The notes under the pieces are model-generated. The model was not told the DNA's origin and made no database searches. It saw only the letters and a program-made list of their open reading frames with translations. 64,000 bases of DNA from Anastatus disparis (taxonomy: Eukaryota > Arthropoda > Insecta > Hymenoptera > Eupelmidae). Positions 39,301-52,600 of this stretch are shown here, in pieces. Both the position numbers and the translations under genes were made by a program. The stretch covers positions 7,378,001 through 7,442,000 of the forward strand of contig JAFFSR010000239.1 in assembly GCA_017163975.1 (NCBI GenBank), in the 5' to 3' direction. How positions within the stretch are numbered: the stretch's first letter is position 1; each line of letters starts with the position of its first letter.

Positions 39301-41209
39301 TTTTATCTATGAATTAAAATTTTATAGAATGTGTTTGTTTATCAAGTAGAAAAATCTATCGAACAATTTATCTTTACACTATTAATCTATATGATTATTT
39401 TATATTATTTTTCCGGCATTTTTTCACTTTGAAAATCCTCTTTTTCATTCGTTGAAAACCGCATATAATTCAAACGGTACGAGCTACACGGTGACAGAAA
39501 TGCGATCGCGTTATCTTACCCTCCGTTTTTTTTTTTTCTTTTTAAAGGAAATCCAAAGAGGCTCAAGTGTAAGTACAGAAAAGAAAGAGGGAAAAATAAA
39601 ATAAAAAAACTAAACCACAAGAGAGAAAAAGGTAGAAATGTCAGTTAAGTAATCCAACAAAGACACAAACTCGGCCGGACGTGAATCATTCAGAAAATCT
39701 TACCAAACTGTACTATAACGTTTTATATGATAAAATGTATATTTTGCGGTTTTCGTACCTTCGTCTACTGCTTCTAATTCTTTTCCTTTTTTCATCACGT
39801 GTTCTTACTTTTTATCCCCTTTGTTTACAAACGTATATTATGACAAGTTAAACAATACTTTAATACAAGTTGTTATAAAAGATGCAAAAAAAAAGAGATT
39901 GAAGAAGGTTGGATACAGAGCCGGAAATAAGACAGACGCGAAACTTACACCTTTTCAACAACTTAGCCATACATGTATACATTTATTTTCATTATACACA
40001 TCCACCTAACCATTTGGGAATCCATCGTTTTATGTTTTTTAGGAGAGAAAGGGAAACTTGTATATACAACATCTTTTGTTTTATTTTCTTTCTCTTTTTT
40101 TACTCTCTTTTATTTTTGGGTATGTTGAATTGAGGGCGTAGAGAGAAACTAAAAGGTTCGAGTGAACTTGAACTCTGCGGCAAACTAAATGCTATCCAGT
40201 TGTTGGGTTAGTTGGAACTCGACGTATGTGAATATAGTTTGCAAAAATATTTTTTTTTGCTTTTCTGAAGGGCTAAGAGCCTTTTATGTTATTTTTTTTT
40301 CTTGGGAATAAAAGAGTTATACGTGTGGGTTTCTTTGTTTCGTATTTAGTATTTTTGTGGATTGATGTAAAAATAAAACTAAAAAAATTAAATATTGGAA
40401 TCATCTTAAATGTAGGATTTATAATCCAATCAATGAATCTCCTAAGATTTAGATGCATCGCAGTTTATTAACTTTTTCTTAACAATTTATTATGCTATTT
40501 TTTATCTACTGTATAGGATGTTGCACTAAACGTCCCAGCGACATTGTTTCATAAATCATTAGTTATTAAAATGTAACATTCAGGGTTGCATGTTTCAATT
40601 TTGCAAACAAATGAAGACAAATGATCCTAGGAGTTGGTAAATTTGCAAAAAAAATCTTTGTTATGACAATTATTTTATTCATTAGAGAATCAATCCATTC
40701 ATCATATTAGATTTAATAAACTTTCTTCGAAATTATAAGGATACCTCAAAAATAACTCTTGAAGTATACCTAATTATTTTTTTAACCCTACAATGAAAAG
40801 AAGACAAAAGAATTAAAACTCTCGTTTCAATCTTCGTTTAAATATCTTCAATCAACCTCTCTCCGGAAACCTTGAATTTAACCGTGTCTGATATAGATAA
40901 GGGAAAAGAAAAAGGAAAAAGAAAAATAAGTGTAAAAGGTTGAGTGGGAAAATTTTCTTTTCAAGGCATTTTAAAAAGTTTCTTTTATCAGATTTATATA
41001 CGTATATATAGATATATTACCTCTGTATTGTGTTTGCAGTCACAGTTAAGCCATCCGTCGTCACAGGTACAAGGTGGTGTATTACACCTGCCATTACTGC
41101 TCGTCATTTGTTGTGATGTTGTAATGGGCAATGAACTATCGGCTAATGCATACATCAAGACTAAGCCGAGTATAACACTGCCTAATGTTAACCTTGTAGT
41201 TCCCATCAT
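27388..41209 (-). CDS. Single-pass membrane protein with LRR-like ectodomain (519 aa, two coding exons)
   Basis: Coding exons are 41021-41209 (63 codons) and 27388-28758 (456 codons plus stop), joined in phase 0 (GAG|GTAATA donor, TTTACAG|GAG acceptor). The start is ATG at 41209 (a second ATG follows), with TGA in frame ten codons upstream. The order of parts is: signal peptide, residues 1-23, likely cleaved after ALA; Cys cluster CNTPPCTCDDGWLNCDC, residues 42-58; repeats of about 20-30 residues with hydrophobic ladders and recurring FAF or AFA motifs, about 100-330; an LRRCT-like cap (VCDCSRLSTW, then Cys 393 and Cys 413); a membrane span at about 417-442; a CCRRRRR stop-transfer; and a cytoplasmic tail ending TTEL. 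NxS/T sites include residues 83, 94 and 113. I infer a cell-surface receptor or adhesion protein. The repeats are weak LRRs and could instead be a parallel beta-helix. I do not recognise the gene. Extra small exons in the intron cannot be excluded. Confidence 0.88.
29240..29480. promoter_or_regulatory. GC-richer intronic island, candidate enhancer
   Basis: It stands out from the surrounding AT-rich intron about 480-720 bases upstream of the ectodomain exon on the minus strand. It includes CGACGACGTACG, GGCCGTC and a CTGTTACTGTAACAG palindrome-like element. No open frame supports an exon. Enhancer or alternative promoter is inference. Confidence 0.3.
30990..31210. promoter_or_regulatory. GC-richer intronic island, candidate enhancer
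   Basis: A second compositional island in the same intron, with CATCAGCGGATGTCAGCCGC near 31028 and CACGCCACGTCGTGAG near 31109. No exon can be supported. The regulatory role is inferred only from composition. Confidence 0.25.
36178..36346 (+). repeat. CT-rich simple repeats (GAGA-type on minus strand)
   Basis: Runs of CTCTCT and TCTCTT occur at about 36181-36212 and 36292-36334. On the minus strand, the sense strand of the host gene, they read as GAGAG repeats, the binding sequence of GAGA-factor proteins in insects. They may be a regulatory element or plain microsatellite. Confidence 0.5.
38713..38724. promoter_or_regulatory. Palindromic E-box GATCACGTGACC
   Basis: A TCACGTGA core sits in a GC-richer patch of the 12-kb intron. 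A nearby CGTGACCTTGGG at about 38566 contains the reverse of an AAGGTCA nuclear-receptor half-site. Both are short motifs with low information content. Confidence 0.2.
41021..41209 (-). other. Signal-peptide exon of the membrane-protein gene
   Basis: It encodes MMGTTRLTLGSVILGLVLMY and the remainder to NTE, exactly 63 codons, and ends at donor GAG|GTAATATA. The plus-strand reading of the same bases is an antisense shadow. The Cys cluster at its end resembles an LRR N-terminal cap, which continues into the next exon (ELILTSEGEW). Confidence 0.85.
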
Positions 41210-42015
41210 AATATAGATTTTTATTATTTTATTTTTTCAAAAAAAAACCTCTTTTATGATTATTTTGTTGAGGTTTTCAAGGCTAAGATGGCACTTTGCT
41301 TTATTTCATCTTCTTCTTGGTTTTTTTTTGGTTTCACTCTGGCACTTGTTTTTTTTGTTTCGAGGGCACTTCTATTATTTTTTCTTTTAAACACTTTATT
41401 TATTCATCATTGATATTACTTGTGAACTCGTTGAACACTTTGGTAATGAAAGAAGCATTTTACATATTTTTTTAAACACTTAAATGACACCTTTTCTTTT
41501 TTCTTCTTTTATTAAAACACTATATGGATTAGTAAAAGACACTAGTGCACCAAGCAGCGTATACGAAGGCGCGTGCACACGAGATATAATAAACATCCTG
41601 TTGCCCCGGCTTTTAACTGGGCGCGTGTGTGCGCCTCGTTTTACTTGATCACATGTCGGGCTGATGCTTTTATTTAGCTTTTTTTTTTAGCTTGCAGTAC
41701 GTTAACGGGATAAGCGCTACATTATTACTCTTCGAAAAATTAAACGTCAAAATTAATGACACTGTAAGAAAAAGGGTTTTTAGTTAGTTTACAATATAAT
41801 CAAGTTAGAAAATATAATAATTAATGTTAAAAAATAACAATATTACCTTTAAAATAGCCAATACTTCTTGAATTGTTGATAGGTTGGTTTATTTATTTGA
41901 TTTTGATTGTTCGTCTCTTTTGTCCTTTTTGACTTTTGAAATTGGTTAATAGTGGTAGCAATGGCACTACTGGCCACTCGAGTGTCACTGCGAACTGTCA
42001 TTGATCGTTGGGCGT
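41210..42015 (-). promoter_or_regulatory. Probable 5' leader and promoter of the membrane-protein gene, with a leader intron
   Basis: On the minus strand a well-formed acceptor (CCTTTTTCTTACAG|TG) ends an 85-base candidate intron, 41762-41846, whose donor is AAAG|GTAATA. The leader would then be about 41847 and upward, spliced to 41761 downward into the start exon. GC-richer sequence near 41560-41660 and near 41960-42010 could hold transcription starts. Transcript data would be needed to fix these. Confidence 0.4.
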
Positions 42016-45000
42016 TTTATTTTTTCTCAAACTTTCTCTTGATTTTACTATCTTCATCGTTAAATCATATACTTTCAGCTTTTCTGAAAATATTGAAAGT
42101 TTCATATTATTTGGTATGTTTAAATTTATAAATTTTAAATTACAATTGAAGTGCTTTTAGATGAATAATCAAACATTTTCATAAATATATTTTTTATATT
42201 ATCAAAATATTTAAATAAAGTTGATTGATTAAAATTTATATTTTTAATGCTTTAATTGAATATATGTACAGATGTAAGAAAAAAAATAGACAAAAAGGAA
42301 AAAAAATATATTACAAAGAGAACGAGTATCAATAGAAATTGCATATACTCGGTGTTTTATGTTTTTTTTCTCTCTTTTGTGAAACAAGTGGGCACCGTAT
42401 TTTTCGGCTAGATACAATAAATTTTTCTCTATAACAAACGAGGCACTTTACATGCGTTGTCAAGTCGTAAAAAGAACAGATTTTTTTATGCTCTATTTTT
42501 AACCAATTCTTCTATACTCTATTTTTCTCTTCTCATTCTTTTTTTACGTTTATTTATTTTTTTTTTCATACGTACATGAAGAGAATAATATTCACTTCAA
42601 GCGATTCGCTGATGGTGTACGGACATCGCTACTTTTTAATCTTTTGCTACTGAACCGTGATTATTTCGCACGTACATTTTTCTTCATTTTTCTTTTTATT
42701 ATGCGGCCAGTACATTTTTTAGGGCTATTTTAAAAAATAAAGAAAAAAAGCTTTTTTATACAGTGAAAAAAATATTTTTTTTTGTTCGAATGCATTTGGT
42801 TGTTTTTTTTTTATTGTTTTATTAAAAATATCGATGAGAATTTTGAATATTTATTCATTACCACACTCGTGTTTATTTATAAACAAGAAAAATCGATATT
42901 TAATTTAAAAAACCAAACACGAACTATACCAATTGTTTATTCGATTGCGCAACGCTAATATTACACATCAAAGTCATAAAATTAGCATAACCAAACAAAA
43001 GGACACCCCTGCCTCCTCCTCCCATTTCCTCTTAACAAAACGAACGATACGTTTAAACTAAATTAGGTCAAATGAAACACTCGAAATACCTTTGCACTCT
43101 ATCAAATACCAAATTGCTTGCCTATAAATTTCGTGAATACTTAAATCAATTGAAATTTAACATCGATACGCATACGCAATACTGTAGATCATTTCTTCTT
43201 TCTTTTTTTAATAACACGTTAAAGAATAAAATAAGAAATCGTTTAAAAAAAAATTTAACAAGAACGTCTTTAAGTCGAAACGTTATTATTGTTACGACAT
43301 ATACAACAGTATTATATCCAATGTGCTAAAATGATAATAACGAGTATAAAGTTATGGATCTCAATTGTAAGAGCAAAAAAAGCTAAGAAAAAAATTAGAA
43401 AAAAAAGATGAAAAAGTTTTATAAGCTCACGAACATTTCGGTAGGACTCACGTGCTTGACTTACGAACTGCGTAAACTAAATTGAATTCGCCGTAAGCGA
43501 GAAAAAAAGGAGGTGAAAAAAATAGAGAGAAACGTTTCCTTACTGCAGGAAACGAGATCGAATGAAGGTGCAAAGAAAAGATGCTTTAAAGGTAGTAGTA
43601 TAGATGGTAGTACTTCTTGGTGTGATGATTCGAGATACGCATTTTTAGTTTGATTTCTTAGAGTTACTTTTTCTTTAATTTTTTTATATGATATTTGATG
43701 AAAAGTGCTTTTATAATTTTTTTATGAAAGAATGAAAAAGTATGCTTGAAAAATGAGTGTAATGGTAAAGTTTCTTTACTTTTATATTAATACTGTATTT
43801 GAACAGTTTTATGAAGATGAAAAAGAAAAATTTTTCTCTTTTATATTCAAACGAATCACGGCTAAATGCATTTTCGTAAAATACATCAAATTAATGGAGA
43901 TTTACGTTATTACAATATATTTAATATATATACGCAATGCATAATGTCAGCTACTTGTACGAAAATGTTGAATTTTAATTTTAAATTTTGTATTAAATTT
44001 ATGCGAATTTATTATCAAGTCATAAACCCTACAACCTATATGCCGTTAATTCATAAATATTATTACCAAACTTTCGTAAAACTCTCTACCTTGTGTGAAC
44101 TGAAAATAATTAAAGTGATTAATCTCATCAATTTATTTAATACAATTAACAGAAGTAATACGTGAAGCCTTTTTTACTGTTGTACATGTCAGTTTCGAAC
44201 ATAATCATTTAAATATTTAAAAGACATTTTTGGTAAACTTATTTATTGAAAATCAAATCATAAAATGATGCAATATAAAAGAATAAATTTAGAATTAAAA
44301 AACAAATTATTTTGAATGACAAATAAGTTTTTAATTTTTAAAATACGAATGCAACTTCTTAAAATTTATAACAATTTAAAAATAAAAGTCGAAGGGCATT
44401 GCACTTTTGCGTTACACAACTCCCACTATACATTGCGATCTGTAACTTTACTCTTCACGCAAGAAACTCTTGTCACGTTCGTACTCGGGCGCGGCATATA
44501 TATACATAAGAGTAAGAGAAGGTACAGGGACAAACTTTCTTTTTTTTTATTTTATTTTTTTTTCCAAAAAAAAACCCAAAGAACAAACGCGTTTGGTACG
44601 CGTACTTGAAAGTTTCAATGTTGAATGAACGATTTGAATAAGAGCTTTTAAAAGATTCCAAGCTTGTACGAGGAAAAACAAACTTCATTTAAATATTCTT
44701 ATATTGACGTACCACCTATGCGGTATATGATGTTTAAATATTTTAGAATGAAATTTTTAGTTTTAGGTTTTTTTTTTTATTTTCATAAGAATTAAAAAGA
44801 AAAGAAAAGTTTTATGAATTTTTGTAATCGGCACTTTTTATGAATGAAAAAATTATTATGTAAAGTGGAAAAAATATACTTATACAAACATATTCTTTTA
44901 AAACTTATATTATTTGATGGATTCACGTAATTTATTTCTTGCACTTAGATAAACATAATTTTCTTGAAACTGCTCTTCCATCAATTTTGAAAACTTGATA

Positions 45001-46240
45001 TTCTAAATATTTGATTAAACTTAAAGAAAAATAAGAAACAATTTTATCGATATTTTCATATTAAAAATTTATACATAAACTTTTTTACAACATCGCGTAA
45101 AAGACGACACAAGACTAACGTCACTCTCCCGCCTCGTTCGACTTAAGAAATTTCAATAATTACAAACTTTATAAAGTTTTCCCCTTCAAAAGTCAAGCTT
45201 TTGAACTTTGACATCGGTAAACCTCTAAACTCGCGAACCAACACGTCTGCACCGGCTTATACATGTCATACAAAAGTCTTGCGTAACATTTAACTATCAC
45301 CAGTCATAAAAAAAGAAGCTAAGTATTAAAGTCATCTTTGCCAATTTTAATTTTTTTACTTCACAATTTTTAATAACTCAATATGTTTCATTTTTATTGA
45401 AAAAAAAAGTTATAAAAAAACCAATTTAAAATAAAAAAAAACTTAATTTTTGTTCTCGTACAACTTGTATCGTATCACACGAATAGTTGGAAAATGGATA
45501 GTTTATAGTACAGGTTTTTTTTTTTGTTCGTTCGAAAATCTAATTTGAATTTGTATTGCTTTTACCGTAATACGAGAGCGCAGGGGAAAAGAACATTCGA
45601 AACGCTAAACTCCCAAGTATTTTCTAAAGTGTCAGTGTTGTATACCTGTACATATATTAAAAGAGGCTTTATTTATGTAATCGATATCGATAAAGAGCAT
45701 TAAATATTAGATTTTTTTGTTTTAATTTTGAATTTTACGTTGAAAATAGCCGGTAATATTTAAATCTTTAACTTGTTCTTTTATTTTTTTCTGTACGAAT
45801 AATTTATTCGTTTTTCAATTTATTACTTTGATCTGTTGCTTGTATCAAGAAACTATTTTTAAATATATAACATAATTTTTCATAACATTTAAATAATGAA
45901 AGTTTAGAAAATAAGTAAAAATAATCTAAGTTATTTAACAAATGAATCGAATATTTTATTCCTAAATTCTAAAATAAACATCTTGAAATATCTTACTAAT
46001 AATCTAAAATAGTAAATTTATTTTTACCATATCCAACCCGAAGTTCTACTTTCATCCCCCTACTCAACCAGTCTCACATTCGCCAGACAAACCCACCGTC
46101 TAGTTTTATCTCTCCGTCTCTCTTTCCCCATATTGTCTAATATACCACTTTTGCCTCACAAGTTTAAACAAAACAAAGCAGATATCAAAATCTTATTCTG
46201 TTTCTTTTTCAAAATCTCTTAAATTTGAAACAAAAAAAAA
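42016..46240. other. Gene-free AT-rich region
   Basis: No supported exon on either strand. Longer frames are Lys, Asn, Ile and Phe rich and lack conserved motifs. Homopolymer tracts are abundant. Confidence 0.5.
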
Positions 46241-46270
46241 ATGTATACATTATAATGTATATGTATACAT
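46241..46270. repeat. Palindromic ATGTATACAT, two copies 20 bp apart
   Basis: The self-complementary 10-mer ATGTATACAT occurs at 46241-46250 and 46261-46270. The start-to-start spacing is 20 bp, close to two helical turns. Confidence 0.6.
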
Positions 46271-46291
46271 TGTATTATATTATTATTTAGT

Positions 46292-46520
46292 TAAAAATGT
46301 GTGATGAAAAATGTGTGTATTGAAACTGAGTGTATCGAAGAATAACTCTATCAGATTAAATAATAAATTTTTTTTTATTAATGAACTATCATTACGAGTG
46401 TACCGTTAGTGTGTTATCTGTAGTGAATAGTAAAACAAAGCATAGAATCTTTAAAAATGTGTGTGATGAAAATTAGAATAATTCATAACATCTTTTTTAT
46501 TAATGAATTATCTTACATAC
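46292..46520. repeat. Diverged direct repeat of about 70-100 bp
   Basis: Blocks beginning AAAAATGTGTGATGAAAA (about 46294) and AAAAATGTGTGTGATGAAAA (about 46453) are each followed by a TTTTTTATTAATGAA segment and then ATCAT-TAC or ATCTTAC. This looks like an old local duplication with indels. Confidence 0.45.
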
Positions 46521-46595
46521 TTAGGATATCGTTTATCTATAAACAATATAGCATAACGTTCCGTTAACTAATTTATTAAACCGATGGTAAAAATT

Positions 46596-46675
46596 GTAAC
46601 CGCCCACATCAACCCGCGCACCCCCGCCTCGGCGGCGATAACAACGCGCGGTTAGAATTCCCCCTCCCCTTGCGT
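46596..46675. promoter_or_regulatory. GC-rich island in AT-rich DNA
   Basis: About 80 bases contain CCGCCCACATC, CCCGCGCACCCCCGCC, GGCGGCG and CCCCCTCCCC, far above local GC. Read on the minus strand it has GGGAGGGGG and GGGCGG boxes. It may be a promoter core or an SP1-like element. No exon can be tied to it. Confidence 0.35.
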
Positions 46676-49600
46676 AATATACTATTAAAAATCTTTTATC
46701 AATATAAAAATAATCTTACGTAATCGTGTTACATTTTTTGCAAAGCAAAAAACAAAAAATTTTTCATAACATATATACATTAACGCTAAAAGACAACATG
46801 CGAAGAATCAGCTCGTTAAAGTTAATCAAGATGTAACATCTGAATAAGCGAGCAACTCGTAAAACTTTCCGCGCTCGATCCCAATAGTTGAGTTCCGAGG
46901 ATTTTAATTCTGTCGTTTGGTGTTTAAGTTTTGCTCTAAATTGCACATTGTGCCCTTATAAATATCAAAGCAACCGACGTGATTACGAGTTTATATTAGA
47001 AATAAAAGAAATTATTTTATAATGGCTCACCGGATGTAATACGTAATCTTTGTTTTGGATTATATTTGGATTTTATAGCTGAATTTTAATGTCCAAGATA
47101 TTTTTGGGCGTCGTTGGTCTTTTGTTTTGATGTGTATTTTGACTTGAATTGAATGATTATGAAATTTTTACGGAGCAATGAATGATTTGAATTTTTAACA
47201 ATGAAATTGTTTTATTATTATATTTTCACATAGTTAATATCAAATTTAACATGAAGTAATAAAATTAATATTCAAAATTTTCGATTTATTCAGATAATTT
47301 TATTTAATTTCCTAGACAGTCTATATATTTTAATGAAGAAACTTTTAGATTCTTTAACTTTTTTTATACCATTGTAATTACTGACAAATAATTTTTAAAA
47401 CCTGATGATTGGTAAAAATAGTAGAATAATTTAATTATATTACAGTTATTCAAATTTAAAATAAAAAATTCAATTTTTAGAAAATTATAAAGTTGTAACT
47501 TTTAATGAAATTTAGCAATTAATTAAACTTTGCAATACCTGCTTTTTATGATTATTTCGTTTAATTATTCGAACAAATAACAATAGAGTATTTGACTTTC
47601 AAATAAATAAAATGCAAATAAAAATATTTTGATTTCGTTAACGTATAATTGTTTTTCAAAAAGTCAATAAGTTAAAAAAAATCAATAAAATTGTTTATAT
47701 TCAATAAACCTATACTAATAGTACATCGAACGTATGAATTTTATTCCCAAAAAAAAACTTACTAAAATACATTTAGAAAGTTTTCTATTTATGAAGTATA
47801 ACAATTTTCACAAATAAATAGAGAAAAATCGAATTTCAATTCAATCAAAAAGTTATGAAATCCAATAAAGTATTATTTACCTTAACCTAAATTATTATCA
47901 AAAAGTTCTAGATATACAATAAAAACAAAAATTACATAACGTCAGCATAAAACTCAAAAAATACTAGACGCGCTTGATAAGAAGATGAGTCAATCCATAC
48001 CTGAATACCAAACGTAAAAAATAAAAAAAATGCAATCATTAATTAAACGTTTATTACACAACCTAAAAAAATAAATAAAAAATTATGATCAAACGAATCA
48101 TAAGAGTTATGCCATTCGTTTTTAATTCGTTCGTGCCTATATGTATTATGGCCACGGTTAAAAAAAACAGCAAAAAGATTCAAGATAAAGCTTTAGTCTA
48201 TAAGGTATTAGGTTTCTATAGTACGTGTTACTATAGACTGCGCTTTTGTTTAATGTTTGCTATTCCATTTGCATTCTCAGCACTTTTATTTTTTTCTCTC
48301 TTTTTTTTTTCTTTAATTTCAAGCGCTTGCAAAGAAATGATTGCCATATAAGCTTTTGTATGACTGAAGAGGTTGGAGATTTCTGTCTTTTCTTTTTTTT
48401 TTCTTTCAGGTGTTTTATGTTATATGATCCATTAGTGTAAAGAGATGGAAAATTTAAAAGTTGAATGTTTCAAGATTATTTGCATTGATATTGAATTTAA
48501 TGACGTTATTTATTTATTTATTTGTTGCGCAACAGAGCATTAAAGATTCATTTGAAAAAAATGCAAAGGAAATGTATTTTTTTAAATTTTATATCTATAT
48601 ACACTTTCAAAAATTTAACTTTTTAATAAAATTTTCAATAAAATACTCAGTAAATAAGATTTTTTTCTTGAAATATATCCCAACGTAAAAACGAAATTTT
48701 ATTTAAATTACATTTATATTTTCAATTTCAACGAACATAAAAAGAAAATTCGAAAAAAAATAAAAACGGTCCTTCGTACATTTTTCCCTTAAATTCGAAA
48801 CTTACGTCTATCAAAGATATACATCTCTTGAGAGATTTACCTTTAGCCGATGTCCTAAATCTAAAACCGATTAAATCCTTGAATTTTATATATATATATA
48901 TATATATATTTTTTTGTTTTTTTTCTTGTACCGAAAAAAAAAGTTTCATTCATTCCTTTAAATACAGATCAAGAAGGAGAATAAGAAAAAAATAAAGTTA
49001 AGGTTCCGTAAGGATATGTAATCAAACAGCTAAAAGTGTTATCGACAGGTTAGATTGCGATACGCGTTTTTATGGAATCTCTTAGTCGAAGAATTTCGTG
49101 AAATTAAAACGGAGAGGAATTTCGCGAATCGAAGGATAACTTATAGTACATTTTCTACTTTTTTTTTTTGCTTCGCCATGGTATTTTCGATAGTACCATA
49201 AACAGGATATTGTGTAAAGACATTCTTCTTTTCGTACTTTTATTAAAGTTCATTGAATTTTATTTTGATAATAGTAATTTTGTTTTTCATTTATTTAACT
49301 TTCTCATTTTTACGATCAATTTAAAATTTTAATCCAGTTAATAAATGCAAATATTTTTTTCATTAAAACAAAAGTATAAATAAATAAAGATAAATAAAAA
49401 CATGATGTTTTGTTATTCCTTCACAGACACGCGGTTAAATTGTAATAAAGCTTTGCACTTAACAATCTTCATCAGTGATTATTCTTAAACCATTAATCAT
49501 AAACTTGTATTTTACAATTTACTCAACAATTTAACGTACGTATTTATAGAAAATTTCTCAGTTTTTTTTTTCATTTAATGATTGGTTAAAGAAAAAAAGA

Positions 49601-52600
49601 AGAAGCGATTCATACAAAAGTACCAATAAATATATCTATCATGACTCGAGAAGGTGAAGAAAAAAAATATTACTTATCCAATGCTATGAGATAAAACTAC
49701 GAAATACACTTTTTTTTTCTTTTCATATAAAACTCGTTTTGATTTTTATTTCTTTATCTCATAATTTATATTCTTTAGATTTATGTGTATGTTAAAAACG
49801 AAATGATTACGTTTTCCTTTTTTTTTCTTCTTATTTTGGTTAAAAGAAATAAGAAGACAAAATAAAATTTCTTCTGGAAAAAAAAATTTTTCATCGAACG
49901 TTTATGTACACGGTTTAGGACTTTTCGATATTAAAAATAAAATGATTTTTCTAAAGGAAGATGCGCATGAAGGCAAAAATTTAACATCTGCATTTTCCAA
50001 ACCATTCTATTTATCATACGACAAATGCGCATGCAAAAACAGATACAGAAATAAAGAGAAATAAGAAAATGTTTAAATGGAAACTAGAAGATGACTTTTC
50101 GATGCTGAGAATACGTATATATGTATATATACTTTCGTTATAAAGTCACTATGAAAAAGAAGGATTTAATCGGGTAAAGTATTCCAACGTCAACTACGTA
50201 AATAAATTGCTATTTTTTTCAAAGCAAACGATAAATTTACATATTTTATGAATGTAAAAGGCATAAATAAATTTTATATACCTAAGGTAAATATTTTTTA
50301 AGGATGTGAAAAATCGAAATTTTCTTATTTTGTAACATTTAAGTGCGGAATACACATTTTGTTGTCTTTTTAATTATCTTACTTGTTTCGTTAAACATTA
50401 AAAGCTCTTTAGTTACTTTAATATTATTTTGTATTTTCTTTGATATTACGAATTGAACTAAAAGACACATTAGACTTCAGAAATGTCCAATGCGATAAAG
50501 ATTTGCGAACGCAGAGCCAATTTTTTATAGGTAGCATCTTAAGGCAAAGCTAAATAAAAATTGCAATTAACAAAATACTTAAAAACGGAGAAAAACACAG
50601 CATCTAAAAATTATAACACACTTTTTTACAGATAACCTTTATGAGTCCTTAATTTCGATCATATAAATCAAACCTCCTTTGCCCGTGGCGAGAAAAATTA
50701 ATATTCCTTCCCCTTTTATTTATTGAATTTATAAAATAAAAAATATAATTTTATTAAAATAAAAATATGAACGCGACGACGAGTATAAATATCGTTTTTA
50801 AATAATAAATGGAATTTTATTAATCGTTTAAAATAACCTCTACATCCGATCCAACTCAAAATACCCGTTTTAACAAATGTTCTTAATGTTAATGATAACT
50901 CAGAAAAACCTGATTCTATAGTAACAAGGCCAGAAACTCACTGAACATCATATTCATAATATGGATCAGACTCACTTTTATTAGCATTTTAGCACTATGA
51001 GGTTGAAAAAACGTTTCTATTGTTCAAATAATGGCCATAACATTCCCTCCACAAAGCCTAAAGCGTCCACCAGGGTAAAATGGAAAATTTAGACTTTAAT
51101 TAATCTAAAAAATAATAATAATAAAATTTTATGCTCGAACATTTGTTTAATTTAAAAATATCTTTTCTTGAAATAAATTTAAAAGAAAAAAAGAAAACGA
51201 AATCTCGTTACTGTTCTATTTTACGTTTGAGCAAGGCAACCTACAATTTAACAAGTATAACATCGATCCCTCTTTTGTAAAGTATGCCTATTTCTCTTTT
51301 GTCTTATCTCTCTTACTCTTGACTACGTTTTTGGTTATCATCTTACGATTCTTTTTTACCCTTCCACGGTAGCAGTCGTTTTTATCTATTAATTTTAGAT
51401 TTTTCGCAAGATGCTTTTTTTCTTTATCTTTTTTTTCAACGTTTTCCTTTTTAAACTCATGGCTTGTCGCTTTACTTAAAGTACTCGATTTTCTTATCTC
51501 ATTCGACCTGGAATTTTCTACGATTGCTACATAATTTTATACGTTTTGTGTTAATTATAGATTTCATTTCTTTTTCTTATTATTCTTTGATAAGAAGCAG
51601 TTTTAGTTTTAATGACAAATTTAGATTTTTTCTGTGCGATAGTCGTGTTTAATTTTTAAAAATCCATTTAAAAATTAAAACATGCATTTGATGTTTTTAC
51701 GTATGTTTATTTTTATGTAAAACATGTTCAATTATTTTTTTTCCTTCCGAGACTTAACATCTTTCTTTTATTTCGTTGTATTTTATTGCAATTGCATATA
51801 TTAGCATAACGTTTCGTTTTTTTTTCTCAACTTTACGTTGATGTTTATTTCCTTATCTTTGTTAAGAATTTTTATTACTTCTTTTAAAAGAAACGCGCGT
51901 TTCCGTTAAATGGTTTAACCATGAAAGAAACTTTTTTAAAAAATGCTAATAAATAATCTGAGAAAAAAATGGATAAGATAATTTAATATTACAAATTCAA
52001 TTGTTTTTAAGAACTACTAAGATTACGTGATACATTTAAAATAACGTGCTTCTTAATTTTTAAATTTTCAACTGAATTGTTAATTAAGAATAGAAAATTT
52101 TGTTAAACTTAGCAGAAAAATAAAGAAATAAAGGTTCGTTCCAAGTGATAAAAAAATCTACTTCCTCGTTAAAACATCAAAAAAAAAAAAGAAAAAAAAA
52201 GACTTCACGGGAGGCCAAGAGTAAACAATCAAAACTACAATGCTCCTCGTTAAATCACTTTACATAATTACTCCACTACAGTTTGTGTTTTATTTGTTTC
52301 TCAAAAGGCACTCGTGTATTTCTTTTTCCCCTTTCCTCAATCACCGTTAACACTTGTCGCGTATTTTTTTTTTGTTTTTGCATCTTTTTTTTTTTCATTT
52401 CTTTTTGTTCATCCTTGCTTGAAGCTTCGTCTCACACTCGTTTTTTTTTCTTATTCACCGCAGTAGGTAGTTACCGAGGCTTGACAAAAGTAACAATAAT
52501 CATGGCAAACAGGCAGGTTTTATATCTTTACCTTTTCATCTTTGCGCACATGTCTGTCTTTACTTTTTATGTTAAGTTTCTTCTTGCTTTCTTTCTTTCG

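Larger units (their letters stand above)
28759..41020 (-). other. 12.3-kb intron of the membrane-protein gene
   Basis: The intron lies between the signal-peptide exon and the ectodomain exon. It has no convincing coding exon on either strand. It contains GC-richer islands at about 29240-29480, 30990-31210, 36720-36840 and 38560-38780 that may be enhancers, plus CT-rich and AT-rich simple repeats. A long first intron of this kind is typical of regulated developmental or neuronal genes. Confidence 0.75.

Noticed and set aside
40944..41216. 90-codon plus-strand frame
   Set aside because: Shadow of the signal-peptide exon, which has the better structure (signal peptide, Cys cluster, phase-0 donor).
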